From Actinoplanes flavus (GTDB taxonomy: Bacteria; Actinomycetota; Actinomycetes; Mycobacteriales; Micromonosporaceae), in NCBI RefSeq assembly GCF_017592555.1, contig NZ_JAGFNS010000030.1, positions 1-64,000 of the forward strand: a stretch of DNA of 64,000 bases, given 5' to 3'. The position numbers were made by a program, and so were the translations under genes. Within the stretch, counting starts at the first letter, position 1. Each line of letters starts with the position of its first letter. The notes below the pieces were generated by a model, which was not told the DNA's origin, searched no databases, and saw only the letters and a list, made by a program, of their open reading frames with translations. Positions 23,379 to 31,982 of the stretch are shown here, piece by piece.

Positions 23379-24302
23379 TCAACGGGCCAGGAAGCCGGCG
23401 ATGAGCGGGTTGGCCTCGGCCGGGCAGTCCTCGTGGGTGTTGTGCCCGCAGCCGGGCAGCACCTGGTAGGTGGCACCGGGAATGCGGCCGGCCATGTCGG
23501 GGGCTTGCGACGGGTGGTCGAACCGGTCGGCGGCGCCCCAGAGGATGAACGTGGGTGTGGTCATCCGGGGCATGTGCTCCTGGGTGATCGAGAAGTCGAG
23601 ATTGCGCTGCAGTGTCCACATGGCCTCGCGGTTCTCCGGGCGGCTGATCGGGGCCCAGTTCTCGGCGACCACCTCGTCCGGTATCGGGTTGGCGAATGCC
23701 TTGCGCTGCATCGTGGCCGCGTCGGATTCGCGCATGAGTTTGCCGATCAGCTCTCCGAGCACGGGGACCTCCAGCGGGCGCCAGTCCGGGCTGGACGGCA
23801 CGTCGAGCCCGGTCGAGCCGATCAGCACGAGACGGTCGACCCGGTCGGGATCGCGCTGGGCGAGGCGCATCGACCAGCTGCCGCCCCAGGAGTGCCCGAC
23901 GAGACTCGCCCGGCGCAGCCCGACGGCGGTCATGAAGTCGCCGAGCGCCCCCGACATGGCGTCCAGGTCGTATCCGAAGCCGGGTTCGGTGAGCGTGGTG
24001 TATCCCTGGCCGGGCAGGTCGACGGCGTACACGGTGTGCCGTTCGGCGAGGACCGGTACGAGATGGCGGTAGGAGTAGAGCCATTGGCCGCCGCCGGCGA
24101 CGAGGATCACCGGGGAACCCTGACCGGTTCGGGTGTAGTGGAACCGGGCCACCGGGGTGTCCACGTATTGCGACTGGATCTCGGCGAGGTACGGGGAGTC
24201 GTAGCGAACCGGGGTGGGCTGCCAGGCGTATGCGACGAACAGCGCGGCGCCAAGAAGGACGGCGAGCGCCGCGAGCGTCCGGGCGAACCATCTTCTGATC
24301 AT
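23379..24302 (-). CDS. Membrane-anchored alpha/beta hydrolase
   Basis: A 307-residue protein starting at ATG 24302. A membrane anchor occupies residues 7-26 (a hydrophobic helix after RRWF), and the hydrolase fold follows. The nucleophile is S138 (GHSWGG), the acid is in WGAADRFDHP, and the base His in GCGHNTHED. Its family includes proline iminopeptidase-like and epoxide-hydrolase-like enzymes. First gene of the operon, divergent from a TetR repressor across an AT-rich spacer with repeated GTAGAGA elements. It is probably released from repression by a hydrophobic compound. Confidence 0.85.
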   Translation of the reverse strand: MIRRWFARTLAALAVLLGAALFVAYAWQPTPVRYDSPYLAEIQSQYVDTPVARFHYTRTGQGSPVILVAGGGQWLYSYRHLVPVLAERHTVYAVDLPGQGYTTLTEPGFGYDLDAMSGALGDFMTAVGLRRASLVGHSWGGSWSMRLAQRDPDRVDRLVLIGSTGLDVPSSPDWRPLEVPVLGELIGKLMRESDAATMQRKAFANPIPDEVVAENWAPISRPENREAMWTLQRNLDFSITQEHMPRMTTPTFILWGAADRFDHPSQAPDMAGRIPGATYQVLPGCGHNTHEDCPAEANPLIAGFLAR

Positions 24303-24387
24303 GAGAACCTCTACGTATGGAGAAGATTTTCCTCCGATCGTAGAGACATTTTCTTCGTTTGTAGAGACCTGTGGCAGGCTTGAGAGC
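24303..24387. promoter_or_regulatory. AT-rich divergent promoter region with TetR operator candidates
   Basis: This 85-base spacer contains GTAGAGA twice (24340 and 24361) and the imperfect dyad GGAGAA-GA-TTTTCC at 24318-24331. It is the only place from which the TetR protein could control both directions. The exact site is not resolved. Confidence 0.45.
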
Positions 24388-24975
24388 GTGACCACAGACC
24401 GGCGTACGCAGATGCTCGACACCGCCCTCACGCTCATCGCCGAGCGTGGCCTGCGTGGTCTGACGCATCGGGCCGTCCAGGATGCGGCCGGACTGCCCCA
24501 CGGCTCGGTGACGTACTACTTCAAGACCCGCGACCAGCTCGTCCTCGCCGTCGTGGAGCGCATCATCGAGATCGATCGCGAGCGCGCCCGTCCGGCGATC
24601 CGCGCAGCCGTCCGTGCGCTGGCCGGCGCGCCGGCGGAGACGGACCATCGGCAGATCGCCGCACTGCTGCAGAGCTGGTGGACCGAGAGCCGGCAACTGC
24701 TGCTCGCCCGATACGAACTCGACCTGGCCGGCGCACGTGACCCGTCCATCCGCGACGCCATGCGACGCTGCGGCGCCGAGTTCCGTGACCTCGCCGAGCT
24801 CGTGGCCGTCCAGGCCGGGTCACCGGACCCGGCATTCGACGCCGAGGTCGTCACCTGCCTGGTCGACGGGCTCATGTTCCATTTCGTCACCCGGGGGCCG
24901 CTCTCCAGCGACCACCTCAGCGAAGGCGTACGCCGAGCGTTGTCATCAGGTGGGACAGTTCGGCGCGCGACGTGA
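24388..24975 (+). CDS. TetR-family repressor
   Basis: Starts at GTG 24388 (195 residues). The helix-turn-helix is seen in DTALTLIAERGLRGLTHRAV then AGLPHGSVTYYFKTRDQLV. The C-domain is helical (TetR_C-type; FRDLAELVAVQAGSP). It probably represses the divergent hydrolase-HXXEE-SDR-CMD operon. Its 3' end overlaps the convergent LuxR gene by 59 bases. Confidence 0.85.
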   Translation: MTTDRRTQMLDTALTLIAERGLRGLTHRAVQDAAGLPHGSVTYYFKTRDQLVLAVVERIIEIDRERARPAIRAAVRALAGAPAETDHRQIAALLQSWWTESRQLLLARYELDLAGARDPSIRDAMRRCGAEFRDLAELVAVQAGSPDPAFDAEVVTCLVDGLMFHFVTRGPLSSDHLSEGVRRALSSGGTVRRAT

Positions 24976-27691
24976 CGCCCAGCTTGGGAAACGCCTTGTA
25001 CAGGTGGGAGGCGACCGTCCGCGGGCTGAGAAACAGCTGCGCCCCGATCTCGCGATTGGACGCCCCGGTCGCCGCCAGGCGCACCACCTGATGCTCCTGT
25101 GGCGTCAGTCCGGCGAGCGGGTCCTCGGCAGCGCGGCGGTCGGGCACCGAGACACCCGTGGCGCGCAACTCCGCGGCGGCCCGCGCCGACCACGGCGCCG
25201 CGTCCAGGGCGTCGAAGGCTTCGCGTGCCGCTTCAAGCTGGGCTCGGGCCGCGGTACGGCGCTGCTGACGGCGCAGCCACTCCCCGTACACCAGGCGGGT
25301 GCGAGCCTCGTCGAACGGCTGCCCGGCGCGGGCGTGCAGCTCCAACGCCCGCCGGTACAGGCGGTCGGCCTCGGCGTCGTCGGCGAGCAGCGCCCGAGTG
25401 CGGTAGAGCACCGCACACGGCCGATCACGGCTCGTCGTCTCCGCCCACTGCGCGTACCGGTTCAGCGAGGGTTCCGCACGGTCCGGCTGCCCTGCCCGTA
25501 CGGCCGCCTCGACCTGGTCCGGCCACGCGTACCGCCAGACGAACGCATGCCGGGACGGACCCGACTGTGCCCGGTCGACCCGGTCGAGGACCGCCTCGTA
25601 GCGACCCGCGCCGAGGTCGAGCAGCACGCGTGCGTACTCCGCCCAACAACCGCCGGGCATCCACGCCCGGCGTTCGGCGTCGCGTAGCCCGGCCGCCCCC
25701 GACGCCAGGCACTGCTGTTCCGCACCCGCGGCCGCGGACAGCCACGCCTGAAGACCGGCGAGGTAGCCGGACCACTGGGGCTGCCCGACGTCGGCGGCGA
25801 GGGAGGCCGCCTGCGCCACGGTGGCCCGCGCGGACCGGTGCCGGCCGCCGAGGACCTCGGCGACGGCCCGGATCGTCAACGCCTGAGGCAGGCGACCGAG
25901 CCGCCCCTCGGCGCGGCACTCCTCGACCATCGCCTCGGCATGGTCGGACATGCCGTCGAGATCGGCACGGACGACGGCGTGCTGGGCGACGACCATACGC
26001 AGCTCGGCCGGCATCGAGGTGATGTCGTCCAGCGGCGGGAAGCTGTGGGCGACCACCGTGTCGCCCTCCAGCATCCGCCGAACTCCGCTGTTGATGCTGC
26101 GCAGCAGGGCGGCGGGGCCGTCGCCCGGCGGAATCAGCTCCTCGGTGCGGCGTGCGAGACCCACCTGGTCGGGGTGCCGGGCACTCGACCAGATGAGGTA
26201 GCCGGCCACACTCAGCAGGGACAGCAGGGTCGGCACGTCGCTGACCTTCGCCGCCGCCTCGTGTAATAGCCGCGCCCCCACGAGCGGCCGGCCCGCTTCG
26301 GCCTCCAGCTTGGCCCGGACCATCGCCAGCTCTGCCAGAACCGGGGGCGCCGGTGGCGCGACGGCGCGACTCAGGGCTTCGCCGGCCAGTTGCCCGGCCC
26401 GCCGCCACAACCCCGCCTCGACCGCCGCGGCGGCCGCGGCGATCCGGCGGCGCGTGGCCTGCGCGGGATCAGCGGACAATTCAGCCGCGCGGGCGTAGGC
26501 GGCCGACACCGCGGCCTGCCCACCCCGCTGCCGGGCGCGCAACGCCAGCTTCTCCAGTTCGCCGGCGACGCCGTCGTCGGGCCGCACGGTGACCGCGGCG
26601 AGATGCCACGCGCGCCGGTCGTCGTCGACCGCGGCGGCCAGCGCCCGGTGCGCCGCCGTCCGCGCCGCCACGTCACCGGCGAGGACCACCGCGGTACGCA
26701 CCAGGGGATGCCGGAACACCACACCCGACACTCCTACGCGGACCAGCCCGGCTCTTTCGGCCGCGGCGAGGTCACCGAGTCCGGCGCCGAGCGACTCCAT
26801 CGCCACGGACAGCAGACCCGGGCAACCACGGTCGTCGAGGGCGGCCACGAGCAGGCAGGCACGGGTGGGTTCCGGCAGCGCCTCGACCCGCTGCCGGAAC
26901 CCGGTGAGAACCCGGTCCAGCACCGGCGCCGCCGTGCCGAAGGAGAACGACAGTGGCATGGGGCCGCCGAGGCGCTGCTCGGGCGTGAGCATCGACGGCA
27001 GCTCGATCAGCGCCAGTGGATTGCCCTGCGCCTCCGCCACCAGCTGATCGCGGACGGCCGGTGGCAGGTCCGCCGCGTACTCGGCAACGAGCCGTGCGGC
27101 CGCCTCCGGCTCCAGCCGGCCCAGCCGCACCTCCGGCAGCCCGCGTCCGGAGAAGTCGCCCTCGGACTCCCGGGTGGCGAACAGCACGGCGACGGGTTCG
27201 GCGTCCAGCCGCCGGGCGGCGAACAGCAAGGCGTCGGCCGACTCGCCGTCCAGCCAGTGCGCGTCGTCGATCAGGCACACCAGCGGCGTCGACGCGGACA
27301 CCTCGACGAGCAGGTTGAGGGTTGCCAGTCCGACCAGGAACCGGTCACCCCGGTTGGTCGCGCCCAGCCCCAGCGCGCCCAGCAGAGCGTCGGACTGCTG
27401 CGGCGGCAACGCCGGGACCCGGTCGAGCACGGGACGCAACAGGACGTGCAGTGCGGCGAACGACAAGCCCGCCTCGGACTGCATCCCGGTCACGCGCAGG
27501 ACCCGCGCCGACGTGCGGGCCGCCGCGTACTCCAGCAGAGCCGACTTTCCGATACCGGCCTCACCGCAGACGACGAGGGCCCGAGGGTGGCCGCCCACGG
27601 CGCCGGACAACAGCCGGTCGACGAGATCCTGCTCCGCCGCGCGGCCATGGAGTACGTCAGGAGATCGGGAAGCTCGTGAGACCGTCAGCAT
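24917..27691 (-). CDS. LAL-type LuxR regulator (large ATP-binding)
   Basis: A 924-residue protein, normal for the LAL (MalT-like) class. Walker A is GEAGIGKS at residues 43-50, followed by Walker B (LVCLIDDAHWLDGESAD). A long TPR-like helical middle follows, and a C-terminal GerE helix-turn-helix (LTPQEHQVVRLAATGASNRE, FLSPRTVASHLYKAFPKLGV) ends the chain. ATP binding and ligand sensing by the TPR part control DNA binding. It is 7 bases after the upstream hydrolase gene, hence co-transcribed. Confidence 0.92.
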   Translation of the reverse strand: MLTVSRASRSPDVLHGRAAEQDLVDRLLSGAVGGHPRALVVCGEAGIGKSALLEYAAARTSARVLRVTGMQSEAGLSFAALHVLLRPVLDRVPALPPQQSDALLGALGLGATNRGDRFLVGLATLNLLVEVSASTPLVCLIDDAHWLDGESADALLFAARRLDAEPVAVLFATRESEGDFSGRGLPEVRLGRLEPEAAARLVAEYAADLPPAVRDQLVAEAQGNPLALIELPSMLTPEQRLGGPMPLSFSFGTAAPVLDRVLTGFRQRVEALPEPTRACLLVAALDDRGCPGLLSVAMESLGAGLGDLAAAERAGLVRVGVSGVVFRHPLVRTAVVLAGDVAARTAAHRALAAAVDDDRRAWHLAAVTVRPDDGVAGELEKLALRARQRGGQAAVSAAYARAAELSADPAQATRRRIAAAAAAVEAGLWRRAGQLAGEALSRAVAPPAPPVLAELAMVRAKLEAEAGRPLVGARLLHEAAAKVSDVPTLLSLLSVAGYLIWSSARHPDQVGLARRTEELIPPGDGPAALLRSINSGVRRMLEGDTVVAHSFPPLDDITSMPAELRMVVAQHAVVRADLDGMSDHAEAMVEECRAEGRLGRLPQALTIRAVAEVLGGRHRSARATVAQAASLAADVGQPQWSGYLAGLQAWLSAAAGAEQQCLASGAAGLRDAERRAWMPGGCWAEYARVLLDLGAGRYEAVLDRVDRAQSGPSRHAFVWRYAWPDQVEAAVRAGQPDRAEPSLNRYAQWAETTSRDRPCAVLYRTRALLADDAEADRLYRRALELHARAGQPFDEARTRLVYGEWLRRQQRRTAARAQLEAAREAFDALDAAPWSARAAAELRATGVSVPDRRAAEDPLAGLTPQEHQVVRLAATGASNREIGAQLFLSPRTVASHLYKAFPKLGVTSRAELSHLMTTLGVRLR

Positions 27692-27698
27692 CAGGCGA

Positions 27699-28628
27699 CT
27701 AATCCCCTCCGGTACGCCGGTGGCCGCGTCGCCCACCTGACGACGCCGGCAGGTCGTGCAGGAACGCGATCTGGTCCGCGGCGACGGCCTCGCGGGTCCG
27801 AGCGTCACTGTAGAAGGAGAAGTGTGTGCCCGCATACAGTTTGAGCATGCCCTGCGGCGCGCGATCGGCGAGCCGGCGGCACAGTTCCACGGGCGTCTGG
27901 GCGTCGGCGACGGCGGTGCACACCAGCAGCGGAACGGCCAGCCGGGCGGCCGCCGCGTCCGGGTGGTACCGCATCATCGACAGGATGCCGCGGGGCGCGA
28001 CCCGGTTGCGCCAGAGCGTGCCGGGCGGCAGCGTGTTCGCGTGCTCCTCGGCCTCGGCCGCGTTGGTGATCGCCACCTCGCCCGGCGCGCCGATCAGCGG
28101 GACGTAACGGGGCGACAGGCCGAGCCTGCCGCGCAGCGTGTCCCACATGACGACCGCCATCAGTTGCAGAGCCTGCCCGGTCGATCGTCCCTCGACGCGG
28201 CGCGGAAACCCGTTGAACGGAATCTGCGCCACCACCGCTGTGATCCGCGGGTCGTCGGCGGCGGTCGTGATCGCGTGGGCGCCGCCGAGGGAGTTTCCCC
28301 ACAGCATGACGCGATCGGCGTCGATGCCGTCGTCGGCGCGCGCCCATGCCACCGCCGCCCGGATCTCGGCCAACTGCCGGCCGACGTCGACGATCTGCCG
28401 TGGCTCGCCTCGGCTGCGGCCGAAGCTGCCGTAGTCGAACACCAGCGCTGCCAGCCCGGCAGCCGCGAAGACCTCGGCCCAGGGGAAGAGCCGATCCATC
28501 GTGCTGCCGAAACCGTTGCACAGCACCACGCAGGGCGCCGGTTGCAGCACCACCGGCCGGTAGAGACGACCGGACAGCCGGTCACGGTCGCTCGCGAAGG
28601 ACACGTCGACCTCCGTAAACTTACCCAT
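27699..28628 (-). CDS. Alpha/beta hydrolase (DUF1100/FrsA-like)
   Basis: The 309-residue enzyme opens with a beta-strand cap (VDVSFASDRDRLSGRLYRP). It has the oxyanion CNGFGS and nucleophile GNSLGG, with an acid in AVADAQTP and base H near the C-terminus (YAGTHFSFYS). The layout resembles dienelactone-hydrolase or FrsA-like esterases. Sits in an operon with the LAL regulator and lies opposite the TetR-HTH fusion gene. A TetR-type palindrome lies just upstream. Confidence 0.82.
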   Translation of the reverse strand: MGKFTEVDVSFASDRDRLSGRLYRPVVLQPAPCVVLCNGFGSTMDRLFPWAEVFAAAGLAALVFDYGSFGRSRGEPRQIVDVGRQLAEIRAAVAWARADDGIDADRVMLWGNSLGGAHAITTAADDPRITAVVAQIPFNGFPRRVEGRSTGQALQLMAVVMWDTLRGRLGLSPRYVPLIGAPGEVAITNAAEAEEHANTLPPGTLWRNRVAPRGILSMMRYHPDAAAARLAVPLLVCTAVADAQTPVELCRRLADRAPQGMLKLYAGTHFSFYSDARTREAVAADQIAFLHDLPASSGGRRGHRRTGGD

Positions 28629-28650
28629 GGTCGGGATCGTAGCAATATTT

Positions 28651-28667
28651 ACTTACCGAGGGTAGGT
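28651..28667. promoter_or_regulatory. Operator candidate for the TetR-HTH fusion protein
   Basis: ACTTACC-GAG-GGTAGGT is a near-perfect inverted repeat in the 46-base spacer between divergent genes. It overlaps a possible -10 of the fusion gene (TAGGTA, 6 bases before its GTG), so binding would shut both promoters. Confidence 0.6.
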
Positions 28668-28674
28668 AGCTGGA

Positions 28675-29388
28675 GTGACACGACAGCGCATCATGGCCGT
28701 CGCGGCGGCGCTCTTCGCCGAGCGTGGCTACCGGGCGACGTCCATGCAGGAGATCGCCGAGCGGGTCGGCATCACCAAGGCCGCGCTGTACTACCATTTC
28801 GCCGCCAAGGAGGACCTGCTGCACGAGCTGACCGCCCCGGTGCTCGACGATCTGGAGCGAGAACTCAACGAGGCGGAGGCCGCCGGCGACCCGGAGACCG
28901 TCCGCTGGCGAGCGATCGAGGCTTTCCTCGATGTGCACCTGCGGCACCGGGACACGCTGCTCATGCTGGTCCGGGACATGACCCTGCTCGTGCAGGCGCC
29001 GGTCGCCGACCGGGTCAAAGCCGCGATCGCGCTGGCCAACACGCTGGTGAGCGGCCCCCGTCCGGGTCTCGCCGAACGGGTGCGCGCGGCCCAGGTCGTC
29101 GCCGGCCTCGCCGATCCGGTGGTGATGTTCCACGATGTGCCGCCGGAGCGACTACGGCGACTGATCCTCGAGGGTGCTCGCACGCTCCTGGCAGCCGGCG
29201 CCCCGGCCTCCGGCCCCGCCACGCCGTCGGCACGCCGCCGATCGGGCGGGCGCCCCGCGGCGTTGACCGCGCAGGAAGCAGCCGAGATCCGCCGTTTACG
29301 GGAGACCGGCGGTCTGGGTGTGGATGAACTCGCCCAGCGGTTCGGTGTCTCCCGGGCAACCGTCTATCGCAGTATCAAAACCACCTGA
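28675..29388 (+). CDS. TetR-family regulator with C-terminal recombinase-type HTH
   Basis: A 237-residue protein starting at GTG (leaderless-looking). Residues 1-50 are a TetR helix-turn-helix (IAERVGITKAALYYHFAAKEDLL), and 60-170 the ligand domain. After a linker, residues 190-237 form a second DNA-binding unit: GRPAALTAQEAAEIRRLRE, then VDELAQRFGVSRATVYRSI. That is the C-terminal helix-turn-helix of serine invertases and resolvases. Two DNA-binding domains in one repressor could bridge two sites. It is divergent from the hydrolase/LAL operon. Confidence 0.85.
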   Translation: MTRQRIMAVAAALFAERGYRATSMQEIAERVGITKAALYYHFAAKEDLLHELTAPVLDDLERELNEAEAAGDPETVRWRAIEAFLDVHLRHRDTLLMLVRDMTLLVQAPVADRVKAAIALANTLVSGPRPGLAERVRAAQVVAGLADPVVMFHDVPPERLRRLILEGARTLLAAGAPASGPATPSARRRSGGRPAALTAQEAAEIRRLRETGGLGVDELAQRFGVSRATVYRSIKTT

Positions 29389-29412
29389 TGTTTTGCGACT
29401 GAGTTTTGATAC
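29372..29412. repeat. 10-bp inverted repeat over the stop codon (hix-like half-sites or terminator)
   Basis: GTATCAAAAC (29372-29381) and GTTTTGATAC (29403-29412) are perfect arms. The stem could be the gene's terminator. The half-site also resembles the Hin-recognised TATCAAAAACC, which is notable next to a Hin-like DNA-binding domain. Confidence 0.6.
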
Positions 29413-29512
29413 AGCGACCGCAGGGTGCGGACAGCGACAATCCCGCCGGACGAGTGCGGGTCGGGCGGGCGGGAGGCCCTGAGCCATTGGTCCGCGTCCA
29501 CCGGGGCTTCGG

Positions 29513-30046
29513 CTACTCGGTCAGGTCGATGGCGTAGACGCGCAAGAGTGTGCCGAGGGTCGGGTCGCTGGTTTCCCGGTCCAGGTGCATGCCGATCTTG
29601 AGCATGACGCGGGCGGACGCCTCGTTGCCGACCTGATGGATGCTCACCAGGTGTTTCATGCCCAGGTCGTCGCGGGCGTGCGCGAGCACCGCCCGGGCCG
29701 CCTCGGTGGCCAGGCCGCGGCCCCAGTGCCGCCGGGCCAGGCGCCAGCCGATCTCCACGTTCGGCAGGATCTCCGGCAGGAAGGTGGGCACCGCCAGCCC
29801 GGTGAAGCCGGCCAGCTCGCCGGTGTCGCGCAGGGTGAGCGCGAACAGGCCGAACCCGTGCTCGTCCCAGTGCCGGCGCCAGGTGGCCAGACGTTCCGCG
29901 GTGCCGTCGCGGTCGAGCGGCCGCCCGTCGCGGATCCAGCGCATCACCTCCGGGTCGGCGTTGATGGCGGCCATCGGCTCCAGGTCGTCGTCGGTCCAGT
30001 GGCGCAGCACGAGCCGGGACGTTTCCAGACGCGTCGAATCCCTCAC
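29513..30046 (-). CDS. GNAT acetyltransferase (RimJ/RimL type)
   Basis: The 177-residue product starts at GTG 30046; no ribosome binding site is seen but TAGTTT ends about 8 bases upstream, so a leaderless start is likely. The family opening RLETSRLVLRHWTDDDLEPM, the acetyl-CoA loop RRHWGRGLATEAARAVLAHA, and the C-terminal NEASARVMLKIGM are all present. Such enzymes acetylate amino groups of proteins or small molecules. Stand-alone gene. Confidence 0.88.
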   Translation of the reverse strand: MRDSTRLETSRLVLRHWTDDDLEPMAAINADPEVMRWIRDGRPLDRDGTAERLATWRRHWDEHGFGLFALTLRDTGELAGFTGLAVPTFLPEILPNVEIGWRLARRHWGRGLATEAARAVLAHARDDLGMKHLVSIHQVGNEASARVMLKIGMHLDRETSDPTLGTLLRVYAIDLTE

Positions 30047-30090
30047 GGGGTGGCAAACTACCGGCCGGGGCCGCGCACCGGCGAGCCGGA

Positions 30091-30336
30091 TCACCCGGTC
30101 TTGGCGGACTCCTCCTCGGGCGGGGCCATGCGCGGTCCGGTCATCGGCGGCTCGCCCGCGGCAGGGGCTTCCTCCTCGGCCCGCGCCGGGGAGGAAGCCG
30201 GATGCCCGGGCCGGAACGCGCGGGGATCGAACGCGCCACCGGGACGCTCCTGGACGAATTCGCCCTGTCCGTCGCTGATCAGTCCCTGCGCCCGGTCGAC
30301 GTCGTTCTGCGGATACTCGGTCTGTGCGTCGCTCAT
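30091..30336 (-). CDS. Small acidic hypothetical protein
   Basis: An 81-residue polar, Pro/Glu-rich product without hydrophobic segments (MSDAQTEYPQNDVDRAQGLI, then EEEAPAAGEPP). Likely disordered. Codon usage suits the genome. Short acidic proteins of this form are frequent in Micromonosporaceae and uncharacterised. Confidence 0.55.
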   Translation of the reverse strand: MSDAQTEYPQNDVDRAQGLISDGQGEFVQERPGGAFDPRAFRPGHPASSPARAEEEAPAAGEPPMTGPRMAPPEEESAKTG

Positions 30337-30433
30337 CCCGGCGGCGTACCCGGTCGGGCGGCCGGCCTATCCTCGCCGGCCCGGCGAGAACGCGCCGAGC
30401 GGGAGCCGGAAGCCACGCGGACGCCGGAGCGGC

Positions 30434-31900
30434 TCAGCTCCGGTCGGTGATGCGGTGGCGGAATTCGGCCTGGGCGGTGGCGAAGACCTCGTTGAGCCGC
30501 CCGAGTTCGGCCTCCGTCGGCTCCCGCCGCAGATGCACGTCGATCTTGAAGTCGTTGTCGACGATCGCGACCTCGAGCCGGTCGAGCAGGTCGCCCGGCA
30601 GCCGGGTGATCACGAACTCGCGGAACGCCTCGGCGATCGTCGACGGCATGTCACCGCAGCCACAGGTACGCCCGTCGCGGACCGCGCTCAGGTGGCTGCG
30701 GCCGACCAGCGCGTCCGGATGCACCGGGTCCATGACGGCCAGGCCCTCCTCCAGGATCGTGCGGGCCTCGTCGAGGCGGCCCTCATGCTGCAGGAACAGG
30801 CCCAGCGCCACCCCCGCCCGGCCGACCGTGTCGTGGTCGGCGCCGCGGCGGGCCTGCTCCAGCGCCTGGGTCAGCCGCTGCTCGGCCGGGCCGGTCCGGC
30901 CGGCGTCCCGCAGCGCCAGGCCCCAGTTGCGCAGCACCTGACTGATCACCTCCGGACGCCCGATGAGCTGCGAACGTTCATAAGCCGATGCGTACGCGCG
31001 CAGCGAACCCTCGCTGTCGCCGGCGTCGTCGCGCGCCATCGCCAGGCCCAGCTCCGCCATCAGCGCCTCCTCGGTGCGGCCCTGCCGCTCGTAGGAGGCC
31101 AGCACCCGCTCGATCGCCTCCACCCGGCCGGCCTGGTCACCGCTGTCGCGGCCAAGGTTCGCCAGGGCGGACAGCGCGTTGATCGTCCCCTGATGGTCGG
31201 CCCCGAGCCGCTGCTCCAGCACCGCGACCACGGTGGTGATCAGCTCCTTGCGGGCCGCCGCGCCGGCCACCGGAAGTTGCGTGACGACCCGGCCGATCTG
31301 CTCGACGACGTGGTCGGGCAGTTGCTCCAGGCCGATGAACAGCGGCTCGCCGGTGCCGCCGGCCTGCACCACGGCGGCCCGCAGCGCCAGCGCCGAGGCG
31401 ACCCGTTCGTGGCCGTTGTTCCAGAAGATCGCCACGGTCTCCTCGACCACCTGCCGGGCCCCGCCGACGTCGCCCCGTTCCAGCAGCAGCGACGCGAGCG
31501 GCTCCAGGCCGAAGGCGTATCCGGCGTGCTCGCGGCCGTAGAAGGCCAGCCGTTCCTGTACGCCCTGGCGCAGCTGTTCCTCGGCCTCCTCCAGCCGTCC
31601 CGCCATGCGCAGCGCCATGCCGACGTTGAGCCGGTAGGTCAGCTGGTCCTTGTGGGACTCCTGGTCGACCGGCGTCACCGACGCGGCCTGCCGGAAGCAC
31701 TCGATGGCGCGGGGCAGCTGGTCGGCGTTGAGCAGCACGTTGCCGAGGTCGCACTGGGCCGAGGCCCACTGCGGGCTGCCGTGCCCGTGCTTGTCGGCGG
31801 CGGCCTGAACCTCGCGGGCCATCAGGTTCTCAGCGTCGCCGAATCGCCCCTCCCGCAGCAGCGAGAAGGCGATGTCGGCAGGTGCGGGGGTAGTCGTCAC
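30434..31900 (-). CDS. Tetratricopeptide-repeat protein
   Basis: The 488-residue protein starts at GTG 31900, exactly 8 bases after a TATAGA -10 box, which predicts a leaderless mRNA. It consists of serial TPR-like helix pairs (for example ASAQCDLGNVLLNADQLPRA, RLNVGMALRMAGRLEEAEEQ, VLRNWGLALRDAGRTGPAEQ). A 75-residue C-terminal domain (EAFREFVITRLPGDLLDRLE, then VHLRREPTEAELGRL) follows a CGCG motif. No catalytic motif is seen; it probably serves as a protein-interaction scaffold. Isolated on its strand, upstream of small genes of unknown role. Confidence 0.8.
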   Translation of the reverse strand: MTTTPAPADIAFSLLREGRFGDAENLMAREVQAAADKHGHGSPQWASAQCDLGNVLLNADQLPRAIECFRQAASVTPVDQESHKDQLTYRLNVGMALRMAGRLEEAEEQLRQGVQERLAFYGREHAGYAFGLEPLASLLLERGDVGGARQVVEETVAIFWNNGHERVASALALRAAVVQAGGTGEPLFIGLEQLPDHVVEQIGRVVTQLPVAGAAARKELITTVVAVLEQRLGADHQGTINALSALANLGRDSGDQAGRVEAIERVLASYERQGRTEEALMAELGLAMARDDAGDSEGSLRAYASAYERSQLIGRPEVISQVLRNWGLALRDAGRTGPAEQRLTQALEQARRGADHDTVGRAGVALGLFLQHEGRLDEARTILEEGLAVMDPVHPDALVGRSHLSAVRDGRTCGCGDMPSTIAEAFREFVITRLPGDLLDRLEVAIVDNDFKIDVHLRREPTEAELGRLNEVFATAQAEFRHRITDRS

Positions 31901-31908
31901 GCGCGGGA

Positions 31909-31914
31909 GTCTAT
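31909..31914 (-). promoter_or_regulatory. -10 element of the TPR gene (leaderless)
   Basis: TATAGA on the minus strand, followed by 8 bases to the GTG start. No ribosome binding site lies between them, so the transcript most likely starts at the GTG. Confidence 0.6.
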
Positions 31915-31982
31915 AGATCGTCCGTGGTCGAGGTCGGCCTGCTGCTTCCGGCTTCGGTGCACCCCGGGGTGGCAGTCTCCCG

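Noticed and set aside
22168..24696. Minus-strand frame of 842 codons
   Set aside because: Runs out of frame across three recognisable genes (SDR, HXXEE, hydrolase) and into the TetR gene on the other strand.
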